A DNA stretch of 64,000 nt from JAEULH01 sp963805915 (GCA_963805915.1 CAWDWD010000016.1:71797-135796), one strand, 5' to 3'. Shown: positions 34,592 to 45,126, counted from the first letter of the stretch. Notes: generated by a model from the sequence alone, not told the origin. Translations and numbers: made by a program.

Positions 34592-35101
34592 CTACGATCG
34601 GGGGACGAACATCTCCCGCGGAGTGGCGCCGTCCGCGCCAAGATCGCGCCAGCGATCGAGGTCGGCGGTTAAACTCGCCAGCGCGCCGGTCGGAAATTTC
34701 TCGCCCCTGATACCTTGCGCCGCCGTGTCTCCGCCGTCCGCGAGCATCATCGCCAGTTCCTCGAGACCCGGATTGTGGCCAATGATCATGACCGAGCCGA
34801 GGCTGTCGCTCAGCCGGCGCACCCGACCCAGCAGCGCCGAGGCTTCCGCCAGATAGATGGCTTTCTCATAGCGAACCGGAAGGGACGCTGGTAGGGCGCG
34901 TTCCAGCAACTCCAGCGTCTCGCGGGTGCGCTGGGATGGTGAGCAGAGAACTTGGGCGGGGACGATCTTGTGCTCGCGCATGTACTCGCCGATGAGCTTG
35001 GCCGCGCGTTGGCCGCGCTTGCTCAGTGGCCGGTCAATGTCGTCGAGCCCGGAGTTTTTCCAGCTCGACTTGGCGTGACGCAGCAGATAGAGCGTTTTCA
35101 A
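34592..35101 (-). CDS. sixA: SixA-type phosphohistidine phosphatase
   Basis: 169 aa. Histidine phosphatase superfamily with the catalytic LRHAKSSW (the RHA variant of RHG typical of SixA), the second Arg in CSPSQRTRETLELL and the second His in VMIIGHNPGLEELAMMLADG. SixA removes phosphate from His-containing phosphotransfer proteins or the nitrogen PTS. It sits 29 bases downstream of ppk1 on the same strand and is probably cotranscribed. Confidence 0.88.
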   Translation of the reverse strand: MKTLYLLRHAKSSWKNSGLDDIDRPLSKRGQRAAKLIGEYMREHKIVPAQVLCSPSQRTRETLELLERALPASLPVRYEKAIYLAEASALLGRVRRLSDSLGSVMIIGHNPGLEELAMMLADGGDTAAQGIRGEKFPTGALASLTADLDRWRDLGADGATPREMFVPRS

Positions 35102-35130
35102 CAGGTGTTTCCCAAGTCCGGCGAGCGGGG

Positions 35131-37519
35131 CTAACGGGGCTCGCGCGGCGCCCGCCGGGCGTAGGCTCTCGGCTTGATCTTGCGCAGCCGGCGCGAACGC
35201 TCCAACCGCCGTTCGGCGGCGACAATCAGCACCTCTTGCGAGCCCCGGTTGGCCTGACCGCCGCGCGGCCGGCGCTGGATGTAGGTGCCGTCGGAGCGCA
35301 TTTCCCAGGCGCTGCGGTGATCGGCCAGCTGGCTTTCGAGAACCGAGCGCAGATCCTTGCGCAGTTCGGGGTTCTCGACCGGCGTCAGGACCTCGACGCG
35401 GCTCTCGAGATTACGGCTCATCAGATCGGCCGAACCGATGAAGTATTCCTCGTCGCCGCCGTTGTGGAAGTAGTAGATGCGAGCGTGCTCAAGGAACCTG
35501 CCGATGATCGCGATCACCGTGATGTTTTCCGACAGCCCGGCGATGCCCGGACGCAGCCGGCAGGTGTCGCGGATGATCAGGTCGACCTTCACCCCCGCCT
35601 GCGACGCCCGGTAGAGCGCCTCGACGATGTCGGAATCCTCCAACGCGTTGGCCTTGAGCCGGATCAGTCCCGGTTTTTCAGTCCCGTGGATGATGATCTC
35701 GCGCTCGATCTTGGCGATCAGCGCCTTTTTCATCGTCGTCGGCGCGGTCAGGATCTTGCGGTAGTTGCGCGCCGGCCGGCACCCGGTCGTCAGGTAGTTG
35801 AACAGTTCCGTGATGTCGAAGCCGATCTCCTTGCCGCAGGTGAGCAGACCGAAGTCGCAGTACAACCGGGCGTTCCCGGCATGGTAGTTGCCGGTGCCGA
35901 TATGGCAGTAGCGCTTCAGACCGTTGTAGTCACGCCGGATCACCAAAATAAGCTTGCAATGGGTCTTGAGCCCGAGCACGCCGTAGGTGACGTGAATACC
36001 GGCCTCTTCCAGCCGGCTCGCCCAGCGCAGGTTGGCGGCCTCGTCGAACCGCGCCTTGAGCTCGACCACCACCGCGACCTGCTTGCCGTTCCGCGCGGCG
36101 TCGATCAGATACTCGATGATCTTGGTGTCGGCCGAGGTCCGGTAGAGCGTCATCTTGATCGCGTGAACCTTCGGATCCTCGGCGGCCTCGCGGACGAAGC
36201 GCACGACCGAGGTCGCGAACGATTCGTACGGATGGCTGAGCAGGATCGGGCCGTTCTCGCGGATGATGTGAAAGATGCTGTCGTGGTCCTGGAGCTTGAT
36301 GTTATCGATCGCCTGATGGTTGGCGTAACGGAGCTCGGGCCGGTCGAGCGAGGCCAGCTCCATCAGATCGCGCATTCCCATCATCACGTCGGTGTCGTAG
36401 ACCTCCTTCTCGCCGTCCAGCCCGAGTTCGGCGGCCAGCATCCCGCGGTGGTTGGGATCCATGTCGCGACTCGTCTCCAACCGGACGATCGGCGCGAACT
36501 TGCGCTCGCGCAGTTCGGCCTCGATCATCGCGACCAGATCGTCCGCCATTTCCTCATTACGGTCGGTATTGGCGTTGCGCGTGACCCGGAACAGTTCGAC
36601 CGTCTCGATCTCCATGCCGGGGAACATGTCTTCCAGGCAGTGAGCCATGACATCTTCGAGCAGAACGAAATCCTCGGTTGCGGGCACCCTGAGCAGCCGC
36701 GGCACGCCCGAGCCGCTCGGCACCTTGATCCGCGCCATGGTCAGGTCGGAACTCATGAGGAAAGCGCAGCGTCACGAGCAGGTTCAACGACAGGTTGGAG
36801 ATGAACGGAAACGGGTGCGCCGGATCCATCGCCAGCGGCGTGACCAGCGGGAAAATGTTCTCCTGATAGTGCTCGCGGATCTGCTGGCGGTCGGCCTTGG
36901 CCAATTTTGCGAAGGACCGAATGCGAATCTCGTGGCGGCGCAAATCGTTAAGCAGATCGACATAGGCGGCGCACTGCTGAAGGCGGAACTCGGCCATGAC
37001 GGCGCGGCATTCCTCAAGTTGTTGGTGCGGCGTGCGGCCATCGACGGTCAGCTTGCCGACGCCGGCGCCGATCTGCTGCTTCAGGCCGCCGATCCGCTTC
37101 ATGAAGAACTCGTCCATGTTGGACGAGGCGATCGCCAGAAACTTTACCCGCTCGAGCAGGGGCGTCCGCCGGTCGCGCGCTTCGCTGAGGACACGATAGT
37201 TGAACTGGAGCCAAGTGAGCTCCCGATTAAGGTAAAGCTCGGGCGAGCGCAAATCGAAGCCGGGCGCGGGTGTGTCCTTGCCCGGATCGTCGCCGGCCGA
37301 TGCCGCCTCCGCCGCGGTCTCCTCGGTGTGATCCATGGGCGCATGATCATGGGCGCATGATCCATCGAGCGGCGGGACCCGCAATGCGGCGACCTCCGCT
37401 GCCGGCGGAACGGTATCGCGAGGATCGGGCGTCGCCGTGGGCAATGCCGTGTCCGTTTCGCCGTGGTCTGGCGTCGCGGCCACGGACGTGGCTTTGCCGG
37501 AACCGATCGGGCCGATCAT
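35131..37519 (-). CDS. ppk1: Polyphosphate kinase 1 (frameshifted)
   Basis: About 795 aa once the frame is joined near 36757 (between SLNLLVTLRFP and MSSDLTMARIKVP). Makes polyphosphate from ATP by way of phospho-His intermediates. An N-terminal extension of about 90 aa rich in Pro, Ala and Asp precedes the PPK N domain (YLNRELTWLQFNYRVLSEAR, KFLAIASSNMDEFFMKRIGG). The catalytic half has YETFATSV-like YESFATSVVRFVREAAEDP, IKMTLYRTSADTKI and the active-site His in the VLGLKTHCKLILVIRRD segment, plus YCHIGTGNYHAGNARLYCDF. The start overlaps the PPK2 stop (ATGA). Confidence 0.9.
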
Positions 37520-39189
37520 GCCGTTCTCGTTGCTTCTTTCTTGCGCATCGCCTTCACGCCTTCGACCTCCTGATGTTCGATGCCGGCCGCCAGCCTCTCG
37601 TTAAGCGTCGCCAGGGCCTTGAGCCGGGCGAACCGCTTGTCGTTGCCCTCGACCAGCGTCCACGGCGCCTGGCTGGTGCTGGTCCGCTCGACCATGTCGT
37701 TGACCGCGGCCTCGTAATCGTCCCACTTTTCGCGGTTGCGCCAGTCCTCGTCGGTCAGCTTCCAGCGTTTGTACGCCGTCGCCTCGCGCTCCTTGAACCG
37801 CTTGAGCTGCTCGTCCTTGGTGACATGGACCCAGAACTTGCACAGCACGATGCCATGATGCACGAGCTGTTCTTCGAAGTCCCTGATCTCGCCGTAGGCG
37901 CGCCGCCACTCCGGCTCGCTGGCGAAGCCTTCGACCCGCTCGACCAGCACCCGACCGTACCAGCTGCGATCGAAAATGGTCACCCGGCCGGCGCGCGGCA
38001 GGTGCCGCCAGAACCGCCAGAGATAATGATGCGCCTGCTCCTCGTCGCTCGGCGCGGCGATCGGGATGACCTGGTAATCGCGGGCATCGAGGCCCGCGGT
38101 AATCCGCCGGATGATGCCGCCCTTGCCGGCGGCGTCCCATCCCTCGAACACCAGCAACGTCGAAAGACCCAGCTGCTTGGCCTTGCGGCAGTTCAGGTTC
38201 AAGGTGCCCTGGGCCGCCTCGAGCTGCTTGGCGTAGGCTTTCTTATCGACCGTCAGCGAACCGTCGAGCCGACTGAGGATCGTGACGACGGGAAGGGTAA
38301 CGACCTTGCCGGTCTGCTCTTTGCTCTCGGTTTCGCCATCCATCGCACCACCCGTTTCGCCGCCGGCCTCAAGGTTGGCGGCCGCCGCGTCGGCGTCGTC
38401 GGTCCCCTCCGCCGTCGCCAATGGCCCGACCTGCTTTTCGCGCTTGCGCAGTTCGTCCGCCAGCCGCCGGCGAAGAGCAACCTCTTCGCGGTGCTTGCGG
38501 ATTTCCTCAAGAATCGTCGTGCCGACCGTGATGCTGCGGTAGCGCTTGTCGTAGCCTTCGACGATGTGCCATTGGGCGGAGCCGGTGCTGGTGCGCATGA
38601 TGACCTGCTCGGCGGCGGAGATGAAGCCGTCGTACATGTGCCAATGGTCCCAGTCGGTCTGGCTAACCCGCCAGCGGGTTAGCGGATTTTTCTCAAGCGC
38701 CGATAGCCGCTCTTTCTGGGCTTCCTTGCCGAGGTGCATCCAGAACTTCATGATCAGCGCGTCATCGTCCGCGAGGTCGCGCTCGAAGGCCGTGACCCGC
38801 TCCAGGTCCTCGTCGAACTCCGCCTCGCTCGATCGGCCGTGAACGCGATCAAGGATGGGCCGCGAGTACCAGCAGCTGAGAAACAGGCCGATCAGGCCCT
38901 TCGGCGGCAGATCGCGCCAGTAGCGCCAGTATTCCGGCCGCTCGGCCATCTCGTCGGAGGGCGGACCATAGGCCCGGGTCGTCAGCCAGCGCGGGTCCAT
39001 CCACTCGTTGAGCAGATTGACCGTCTCGCTCTTGCCCGCGCCGTCGACGCCGCCGAACACGATAATCACCGGAAAGGGCGCCGAGCGCAGTTTCTGTTGA
39101 ACTCCGAGCAACTCGATCCGCAGGGTTTCGACCGTCTGGTGATACTCGTCCTTGGAGATCGTCCTGCCCAGTTCGGCGGTGCGAAACAT
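37516..39189 (-). CDS. pap: Two-domain PPK2 family polyphosphate kinase (polyphosphate:AMP phosphotransferase type)
   Basis: 557 aa from the ATG at 39189 (GGAGG 11 bases upstream). Two PPK2 domains in tandem: the first (about 15-240) has VIIVFGGVDGAGKSETVNLL and the second (about 300-530) LLVFEGWDAAGKGGIIRRIT and VTIFDRSWYGRVLVERVEGF. A low-complexity linker rich in Ala and Glu (about 255-290) joins them. Two-domain PPK2 enzymes use polyphosphate to phosphorylate AMP to ADP. In the first domain some residues differ from the canonical (SCWYSRPILDRV in place of DRSWY), as in known PAPs where only the C-terminal domain is catalytic. Leads the pap-ppk1-sixA operon. Confidence 0.88.
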   Translation of the reverse strand: MFRTAELGRTISKDEYHQTVETLRIELLGVQQKLRSAPFPVIIVFGGVDGAGKSETVNLLNEWMDPRWLTTRAYGPPSDEMAERPEYWRYWRDLPPKGLIGLFLSCWYSRPILDRVHGRSSEAEFDEDLERVTAFERDLADDDALIMKFWMHLGKEAQKERLSALEKNPLTRWRVSQTDWDHWHMYDGFISAAEQVIMRTSTGSAQWHIVEGYDKRYRSITVGTTILEEIRKHREEVALRRRLADELRKREKQVGPLATAEGTDDADAAAANLEAGGETGGAMDGETESKEQTGKVVTLPVVTILSRLDGSLTVDKKAYAKQLEAAQGTLNLNCRKAKQLGLSTLLVFEGWDAAGKGGIIRRITAGLDARDYQVIPIAAPSDEEQAHHYLWRFWRHLPRAGRVTIFDRSWYGRVLVERVEGFASEPEWRRAYGEIRDFEEQLVHHGIVLCKFWVHVTKDEQLKRFKEREATAYKRWKLTDEDWRNREKWDDYEAAVNDMVERTSTSQAPWTLVEGNDKRFARLKALATLNERLAAGIEHQEVEGVKAMRKKEATRTA

Positions 39190-39364
39190 TTTCTGCCGTC
39201 CTCCCGGTCTTATTATGGTACGGCTGCGTTGGGTAATGCGGGGGCCGCTCGCCTTGTCCAATCTTGTCCAAAAAACGCGCTGGCAAGCTCGATCCGCCCG
39301 TGTTGCTCAGCGGCTATCCAATGACGAAGCCTAGGTAATAAGCCCTTTCAATATCAGGCCGACG

Positions 39365-40894
39365 ATGAACGACGACAAGCGACAACCCCAACTCACCGCC
39401 GAGGACGTGCCCGCCAGCAACTCGCCGCCGGGCCGCATCGGCGTCGTCGACATCGGCTCGAACACGGTTCGCCTCGTAGTCTATGACCTCCCCAACCGTT
39501 TGCCGATTCCCATTTTCAACGAAAAGGCGCAGTGCGCGCTGGGTCTCGGCCTCGGCGCAACCGGACGATTGAACCCGAAGGGGACCAGCGAAGCCCTGCG
39601 CAGCCTGGTTCGTTTCGTCAGGCTGGCCGAGGCCATGGAGGTCGGCCACCTCGAACTTGTCGGAACCGCCGCGGTCCGCGATGCCGCCGACGGCGCCGAC
39701 TTCGTCCGCCGGGTCGAGGAGGCCTGCGGCAAGCCGGTGCATGTCCTGAGCGGCGCCGAGGAGGCCCGGCTCGCCGCCGTCGGGCTGATCAATGGCGTGT
39801 CCGACGCCGACGGCGTCCTGGGCGATCTCGGCGGCGGCAGCCTTGATCTGGTCAGCCTGCGCCGAGGCGTCGTCGGCACCTACGCGACCTTGCCCCTGGG
39901 CCATCTGCGGATGCGCGAACGCTGCAAGGGCGACCTGGACGCCGCCCGCGAGATTGCCTCCGGCGAGTTGTCCCAGGTCGATTGGCTCGCCGCGACCAAC
40001 GGCCGCAGGTTTTACGCCGTCGGCGGATCCTGGCGGGCTCTGGCGCGGATCTTCATTGAGCAGACCCATCATCCGCTCCACGTCATCGACAATTTCGAGG
40101 CCGGATTCTTCGATGCGCTCCGTCTTGCCCACCTGATCTCCGGCCTGAGCCAGGAAACCCTCGCAAATCTCGTCAACATTGACCGAAAGCGGCTGGAAAC
40201 GTTGCCCTACGCGGCACTTACGCTGGCGGTGCTGCTCGAACACGCGCGCCCGGCCACGGTCGTGTTCTCGGCCTTCGGCATGCGCGAGGGGCAGATGATC
40301 GAGCTCCTCCCGGCCCGCTTGAGGGACCAGGACCCGTTGATCAGCGCGTGCGAAAGTCAGGCCGAACGGATCGGCCGCTTCGCCATGCACGGTCAGGAGA
40401 TCCTCGACTGGATGACGCCGCTGTTCATCGACGAGACGCTCGCGGAGCGGCGCCTGCGGCTCGCGAGTTGCCTGCTCAGCGATATCGGCTGGAGCGAGCA
40501 TCCCGACTACCGCGCGATCCACGCCTTCTTTCGCGTCTTGCGGCTGCCGTATCCGGGCCTGACCCACGCCGATCGGGTCGAGCTCGCGGTGGCGGCGCTG
40601 GTCCGCTACGGCGGTGACCCGACCGTGTCCGCCGTCGCCCGCCACCTCGGCCTGCTCGGCAGCGACCGGTTGGCCCGGGCGCGCACCATCGGCCTTGCGC
40701 TGCGTCTGGCGCAGACGGTCTCGGGAGGCGCGCCTGGCCTGCTGCCCCGCACCGGCCTGGTCCAGGACGAAAAACGCCTCAGCCTGCGCATTCCGGGTGA
40801 CGGCTCGGTGCTGAGCAGTGAAGCGGTCGAACGGCGCTTGAACCGCCTCGCCCGCGGCATGGCGCTCAAGCCGCAGATCATCGAGGCCGGCTAG
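39365..40894 (+). CDS. ppx: Ppx/GppA family exopolyphosphatase
   Basis: 509 aa. ASKHA-fold phosphatase with GRIGVVDIGSNTVRLVVYDL (phosphate 1), the conserved VGTAAVRDAADG, SGAEEARLAAVGLIN and the phosphate-2 loop GVLGDLGGGSLDLVSL, then FYAVGGSWRALARI. The C-terminal about 190 aa form the HD-like helical domain of Ppx. It removes terminal phosphate from polyphosphate or pppGpp. Divergent from the pap-ppk1-sixA operon, giving synthesis, use and breakdown of polyphosphate in one locus. The stop codon is supplied by palindromic element copy B. Confidence 0.9.
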   Translation: MNDDKRQPQLTAEDVPASNSPPGRIGVVDIGSNTVRLVVYDLPNRLPIPIFNEKAQCALGLGLGATGRLNPKGTSEALRSLVRFVRLAEAMEVGHLELVGTAAVRDAADGADFVRRVEEACGKPVHVLSGAEEARLAAVGLINGVSDADGVLGDLGGGSLDLVSLRRGVVGTYATLPLGHLRMRERCKGDLDAAREIASGELSQVDWLAATNGRRFYAVGGSWRALARIFIEQTHHPLHVIDNFEAGFFDALRLAHLISGLSQETLANLVNIDRKRLETLPYAALTLAVLLEHARPATVVFSAFGMREGQMIELLPARLRDQDPLISACESQAERIGRFAMHGQEILDWMTPLFIDETLAERRLRLASCLLSDIGWSEHPDYRAIHAFFRVLRLPYPGLTHADRVELAVAALVRYGGDPTVSAVARHLGLLGSDRLARARTIGLALRLAQTVSGGAPGLLPRTGLVQDEKRLSLRIPGDGSVLSSEAVERRLNRLARGMALKPQIIEAG

Positions 40895-40943
40895 TGGTCT
40901 GATCCTGACGCTTGAGTCCTCAAGCGTCAGCATCGAACCACTA
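40892..40943. repeat. TIR-bounded hairpin element, copy B (short form)
   Basis: 52 bp that read almost the same on both strands: TAGTGGTCTGATCCTGACGC at the left and GCGTCAGCATCGAACCACTA at the right (17 of 20 pair), around a CTTGAG-TCCT-CAAG core. It keeps the left hairpin of copies A and C but lacks their central part and second hairpin. Its first three bases are the ppx stop codon. Confidence 0.8.
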
Positions 40944-41082
40944 GGGGGCATCGGCGCCGTGTTGGCGAAATGGCGTAAGCCACCCCTGACATAGGTCATT
41001 CTGACCCATAGAATTCTGACCTATCCGCTTTCTTCCAAGCTATTGATATTTATAAGTGAGGATTGAACCGGGCCGCGACGCG

Positions 41083-42237
41083 TCAGGTCTCGATGATCGA
41101 GAGCTTTCCGTCGCGCACGGCCAAGGCGATTTCTCCGGCGCGCAGGCGCAACGCGTCTTCGCCGAAGAGCGATCGCCGCCAGCCGTGCAGCGCGCCGATC
41201 TCGGCGTCGGCGCCCCACGCCGCCAATGCGTCGATATCGTCGGATGAGGCGACGAGCTTCTGGGCGACGTCCTGTTCGTCGCATTTCAGCTTGAGCAGAA
41301 CCTTGAGCAGGTCGGCGATCGGCCCAATGGTGCGCGGGATATCGCGCCGAACCGGCGGAACCGGCATCTCGTCCGGCGCCAGGTCGAGGCCGCGGCGAAC
41401 AGCCGCGAGAATTTGCGAGCCGGACGAACCGTCGGCGAATTTCCGGCCGAGGCCGCGGGTCCGCGCCAGTTCGTCGACGGTGGTCGGGATATGGTGGGCG
41501 ATCTCCATCAGCGCCTCGTCGCGCAACACCCAGGCACGCGGCGCGTCGCGGCTCTGGGCCTCGCGTTCGCGCCAGGCCGCGACCTCGCGCAGGACGGCGA
41601 GAAACCGGCCGTTGATGACGCGGGTCTTGAGCCGGCGGTAGGCTTCCATGGGATCGAGCCGATAGGTCGCCGGAGTGGTCAGTGTCGCCATTTCCTCGGC
41701 GAGCCATTCGCTGCGTCCGCTCGTTTCGAGCTTTCGCTTGAGCTTGCGGTAGATCTCGCGCAGGTGGGTCACGTCACTCAGCGCATAGTCGATCTGGCGT
41801 TGGCTGAGCGGCCGCATCGACCAGTCGGTAAAGCGCGAAGCTTTATCGAGCTTGGCCTTGGCGAGCTTGGCGGCGAGGGTCTCGTAGCCGACCTGATCGC
41901 CGAAGCCGCAGACCATCGCCGCGACCTGGGTGTCGAACACCGGCGCCGGCAGCGCCCCCATCAACAGGTAGAAGATTTCCAGATCCTGACGCGCGGCGTG
42001 AAAAACCTTCACCGTTGCGGGCGCGGTCAAGACCGTCAGCAGCGGCGCCAGATCCATTCCGTCCGCGAGCGGATCGATCGCCGCCGCCGAATCGGGTCCG
42101 GCGACCTGCACCAGGCACAGCTTCGGCCAGAAGGTGCGCTCGCGCATGAATTCGGTGTCCACGGCGACATACGGAGCGTCGGCGAGAGCGGCGCAGAAGG
42201 CGCGCAAGGATTCGGTATCGGTGATCAGCTGCATCAA
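41083..42237 (-). CDS. rnd: Ribonuclease D
   Basis: 384 aa. A 3'-5' exoribonuclease that matures tRNA ends. The DEDD exonuclease domain (about 1-170) has Exo I VAVDTEFMRERTFWPKLCLV, Exo II VKVFHAARQDLEIFYLLMGA with FDTQVAAMVCGFG, and Exo III QIDYALSDVTHLREIYRKL (Tyr of the DEDDy type). An HRDC domain follows (about 210-290; RVINGRFLAVLREVAAWRER). The length and the two-domain order match alphaproteobacterial RNase D. Confidence 0.94.
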   Translation of the reverse strand: MMQLITDTESLRAFCAALADAPYVAVDTEFMRERTFWPKLCLVQVAGPDSAAAIDPLADGMDLAPLLTVLTAPATVKVFHAARQDLEIFYLLMGALPAPVFDTQVAAMVCGFGDQVGYETLAAKLAKAKLDKASRFTDWSMRPLSQRQIDYALSDVTHLREIYRKLKRKLETSGRSEWLAEEMATLTTPATYRLDPMEAYRRLKTRVINGRFLAVLREVAAWREREAQSRDAPRAWVLRDEALMEIAHHIPTTVDELARTRGLGRKFADGSSGSQILAAVRRGLDLAPDEMPVPPVRRDIPRTIGPIADLLKVLLKLKCDEQDVAQKLVASSDDIDALAAWGADAEIGALHGWRRSLFGEDALRLRAGEIALAVRDGKLSIIET

Positions 42238-42372
42238 CGAAGGCTATAGCGGTAAAACCGCCACGCGCAAAGCGGCCCGTGGGGGACCTGTAGGGCGTGG
42301 GATGCCGGGGCGAGCGGGAACGGGCGCGCATGAGCCTGACGCCGTGGTCCCGGTATCGCTATACTTATCGCC

Positions 42373-45126
42373 ATGGATCGTGCCGTTCTTGCCGCCGCCC
42401 GCGCGCGCTTGCCCGACGCCCCCGCGCTGACGCTCGGCGTGCTCGACGCCGCCTGGGTCTCGGCCGATGGCGAGGTCGAGCGCCTGAGCCTCGGCGAGGC
42501 TGCCGGGCGCGTTGAACGCGGCGCAGCGCCGCTCGTCTGTCACGCCCGCTCGCTGGCCCGGCGGCTGCGGACGAGCAGGTTCGCCGCCTACGACCTCCTC
42601 GAGCTTTTCGCATTCGTGCGCCCGGCGCGGTTTTGCGTGCCGACGCCGCGCGGCCTCGCCGAGGCCCTGCTGCTGAGCCCGCCCGCGAGCCTCGAAGCCG
42701 AGGCGGCGAGCCTGTTCGCCGCCGCCAGGGCGCTGCTCGGCGAGTTGACCGCCTCGCCCGGCAACGACGCCGAGGCGGTGGCCTGGGCGATGGCCGGGGG
42801 ACACTGGCCGTGGGCCCGCGCGACGATCGCGGCGCTGGGCGGTGGTGATACGCCGCCCGGAAATTTCGCCGCCGGGCTCAAGGTCTGGACGCGCCTGCGC
42901 GAATGGGAGGATGTCCCGCCCGGGGCGGCGCCGGATTCGTGGCCGGTCGAACCGGTCGAGGCGCGCGCCCGCCTGGTCCAGTTGCTCGGTCCCGATACCG
43001 GGCCCCGGCCCGAGCAGCTCGCTTATGTGTCCGCCGTCAGCGCCGCCTTTGCTCCGCGCGAGCGAACGGGCGAGCCGCGCGTCGTGCTCGCGGAAGCCGG
43101 GACGGGCGTCGGCAAGACCGTCGGCTACATCGCTCCGGCCGAGGTTTGGACCCGCAAGAACCACGCGGCGGTCTGGATCAGTACCTACACCCGGGCGCTG
43201 CAACGCCAGATCGACCGCGAGCTCGACCGCGCCTATCCACGGCTCGCCGACAAGGCGCGCCGCGTGGTCGTGCGCAAGGGCCGCGAGAACACGCTGTGTT
43301 TGCTGAACCTGGAAGAAGCCGCCGCCGGCGGCGGCAGGCCGGCCGCTTCCGATCGGATCGCGCTTGGTCTGGTCGCGCGCTGGGCGGCGGTGAGCCGCGA
43401 CGGCGACATGGTCGGCGGCGACTTCCCCGGCTGGCTCGCCGATCTGTTCGGTGCGTCGTTGACCATCGATCTTACCGACACGCGCGGCGAATGCATCTAC
43501 AGCGCGTGCCGGCATTACCGCAAGTGCTTCATCGAGCGCCAGATCCGCCGCGCGCGCGGCGCCGATATCGTCGTCGCCAACCACGCCCTGGTGATGGTCC
43601 AGGCGACACGCGGCGGTGACGAGGGCGGAATGCCTTCGCGCTACGTATTCGACGAGGGCCATCACCTGTTCGACGCCGCCGACGCCGCCTTCGCGTTGCG
43701 GCTGTCCGGGCTCGAGGCCGCGGAATTGCGCCGTTGGCTGCGCGGGGCGGAGGAGGGCCGGCGCTCGCGCCGGCGCGGCTTGCGCGAGCGCCTCGGCGAC
43801 CTCATCGGCGATGACGAGAAGGCCGCGAGCGCACTCGCGGAGGTCATGGAAGCCGCCGTCGCCTTGCCCGGCCCCGGCTGGCGCACCCGGCTCGGCGCCG
43901 GCACGCCGATGGGCGCCGGCGAGGCCTTTCTTGCCCTCGTCCGCCAGCAGGTTCATGCCCGAACCGAGGGTGGCGACGCAGGCTACAGCCTCGAGGCCGC
44001 CGTTCGCCCGCCGATCCCCGGTCTACTCGAGGCCGCGCGCCGGTTCGAAGGCGCGCTCGCGCGTCTCGACAAGCCGCTGCGCGCCATCGCCAAGACGCTC
44101 AAGGCCATCCTCGACGAACAGGCCGGCGCGCTCGAGACCGCGACCAGGCAGCGGCTGGACAGCACCTGCCGGTCGCTCGAACGCCGCGCCATCGGCCCCG
44201 TCGCCGGCTGGCGCGACATGCTGCGTTCGCTCGAGTTCGATACCCCGCCCGAGTTCATCGACTGGTTCGCCATCGACCGGATCGAGGGGCGCGAAATCGA
44301 CGCCGGCTTTTGCCGCCACTGGCTCGACCCGACCCAGCCGTTCGCCGCCGTGGTCCTGGCCCAGGCGCACGGCGTGGCGATCACCTCGGCGACACTGCGC
44401 GACGGCACCGGCGACGAGGCCGCCGACTGGCTTGCCGCCGAGCGGCGGACCGGGGTCCGTCATCTGCCGGCGCCGCCGGTGCTCTCCGCCGTCGCCTCGC
44501 CGTTCGACTACGCCCGGCAAACCCGCGTCATCGTCGTCACCGACGTCGCCCGCGACGATCCGGCGCAAATCGCCGCGGCCTATCGCGAGCTGTTCCTCGC
44601 CGCGGGCGGCGGCGGGCTCGGACTGTTCACCGCCATCAGCCGGCTTCGCGCCGTTCACGCGCGCATCGCCGGCGCGCTCGCCGGGCGCGACCTGCGGCTC
44701 TACGCCCAGCACGTCGACGCGCTCGACACCGGGACCCTGATCGATATCTTCCGCGCCGAGGAAAACGCCTGTCTGCTCGGCACCGACGCGGTCCGCGACG
44801 GTATCGACATTCCCGGCCGCTCGCTCCGGCTCATCGTCTTCGACCGGGTGCCGTGGCCACGTCCGGACATCGCCCAGCGGGCGCGGCGCGAGGCCTTCGG
44901 CGGGCGCGCCTACGATGAAATGCTGACGCGGCTGAAGCTCAAGCAGGCGTTCGGCCGGCTGATCCGTCATGGCGATGACCGCGGCGTGTTCGTGATGCTC
45001 GACCGGGCCCTGCCGAGCCGCCTTCTCGGGGCGTTTCCGCCGGGCGTCGCGGTGCTTCGGGTTGGTCTTGCCGAGGCCATCGCCCAAACCCGAGCGTTGC
45101 TCTTGCCGCCGCGGGGCGGTGCCTAA
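42373..45126 (+). CDS. DinG/XPD-like ATP-dependent DNA helicase
   Basis: 917 aa. Superfamily 2 iron-sulphur helicase. Motif I LAEAGTGVGKTVGYIAPAEV near residue 240, motif Ia WISTYTRALQRQIDREL, the Fe-S cysteines spaced through ENTLCLLNLEE, GECIYSACRHYRKCF, motif II DEGHH near residue 427 and motif VI near KQAFGRLIRHGDDRGVFVML. The N-terminal about 230 aa are an alphaproteobacterial extension that includes RFCVPTPRGLAEALLLS, reminiscent of an exonuclease-like or DUF domain. Likely acts in repair of damaged or structured DNA. The Cys spacing is plausible but I cannot confirm cluster binding. Confidence 0.85.
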   Translation: MDRAVLAAARARLPDAPALTLGVLDAAWVSADGEVERLSLGEAAGRVERGAAPLVCHARSLARRLRTSRFAAYDLLELFAFVRPARFCVPTPRGLAEALLLSPPASLEAEAASLFAAARALLGELTASPGNDAEAVAWAMAGGHWPWARATIAALGGGDTPPGNFAAGLKVWTRLREWEDVPPGAAPDSWPVEPVEARARLVQLLGPDTGPRPEQLAYVSAVSAAFAPRERTGEPRVVLAEAGTGVGKTVGYIAPAEVWTRKNHAAVWISTYTRALQRQIDRELDRAYPRLADKARRVVVRKGRENTLCLLNLEEAAAGGGRPAASDRIALGLVARWAAVSRDGDMVGGDFPGWLADLFGASLTIDLTDTRGECIYSACRHYRKCFIERQIRRARGADIVVANHALVMVQATRGGDEGGMPSRYVFDEGHHLFDAADAAFALRLSGLEAAELRRWLRGAEEGRRSRRRGLRERLGDLIGDDEKAASALAEVMEAAVALPGPGWRTRLGAGTPMGAGEAFLALVRQQVHARTEGGDAGYSLEAAVRPPIPGLLEAARRFEGALARLDKPLRAIAKTLKAILDEQAGALETATRQRLDSTCRSLERRAIGPVAGWRDMLRSLEFDTPPEFIDWFAIDRIEGREIDAGFCRHWLDPTQPFAAVVLAQAHGVAITSATLRDGTGDEAADWLAAERRTGVRHLPAPPVLSAVASPFDYARQTRVIVVTDVARDDPAQIAAAYRELFLAAGGGGLGLFTAISRLRAVHARIAGALAGRDLRLYAQHVDALDTGTLIDIFRAEENACLLGTDAVRDGIDIPGRSLRLIVFDRVPWPRPDIAQRARREAFGGRAYDEMLTRLKLKQAFGRLIRHGDDRGVFVMLDRALPSRLLGAFPPGVAVLRVGLAEAIAQTRALLLPPRGGA

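Noticed and set aside
35026..36804. A 592-codon rightward frame across sixA and ppk1
   Set aside because: Antisense shadow of ppk1, which has diagnostic PPK motifs on the other strand.
42244..43956. Long leftward frames opposite the DinG-like helicase (also 44023-45087)
   Set aside because: Antisense shadows with low-complexity composition; the helicase on the plus strand has all its motifs in order.
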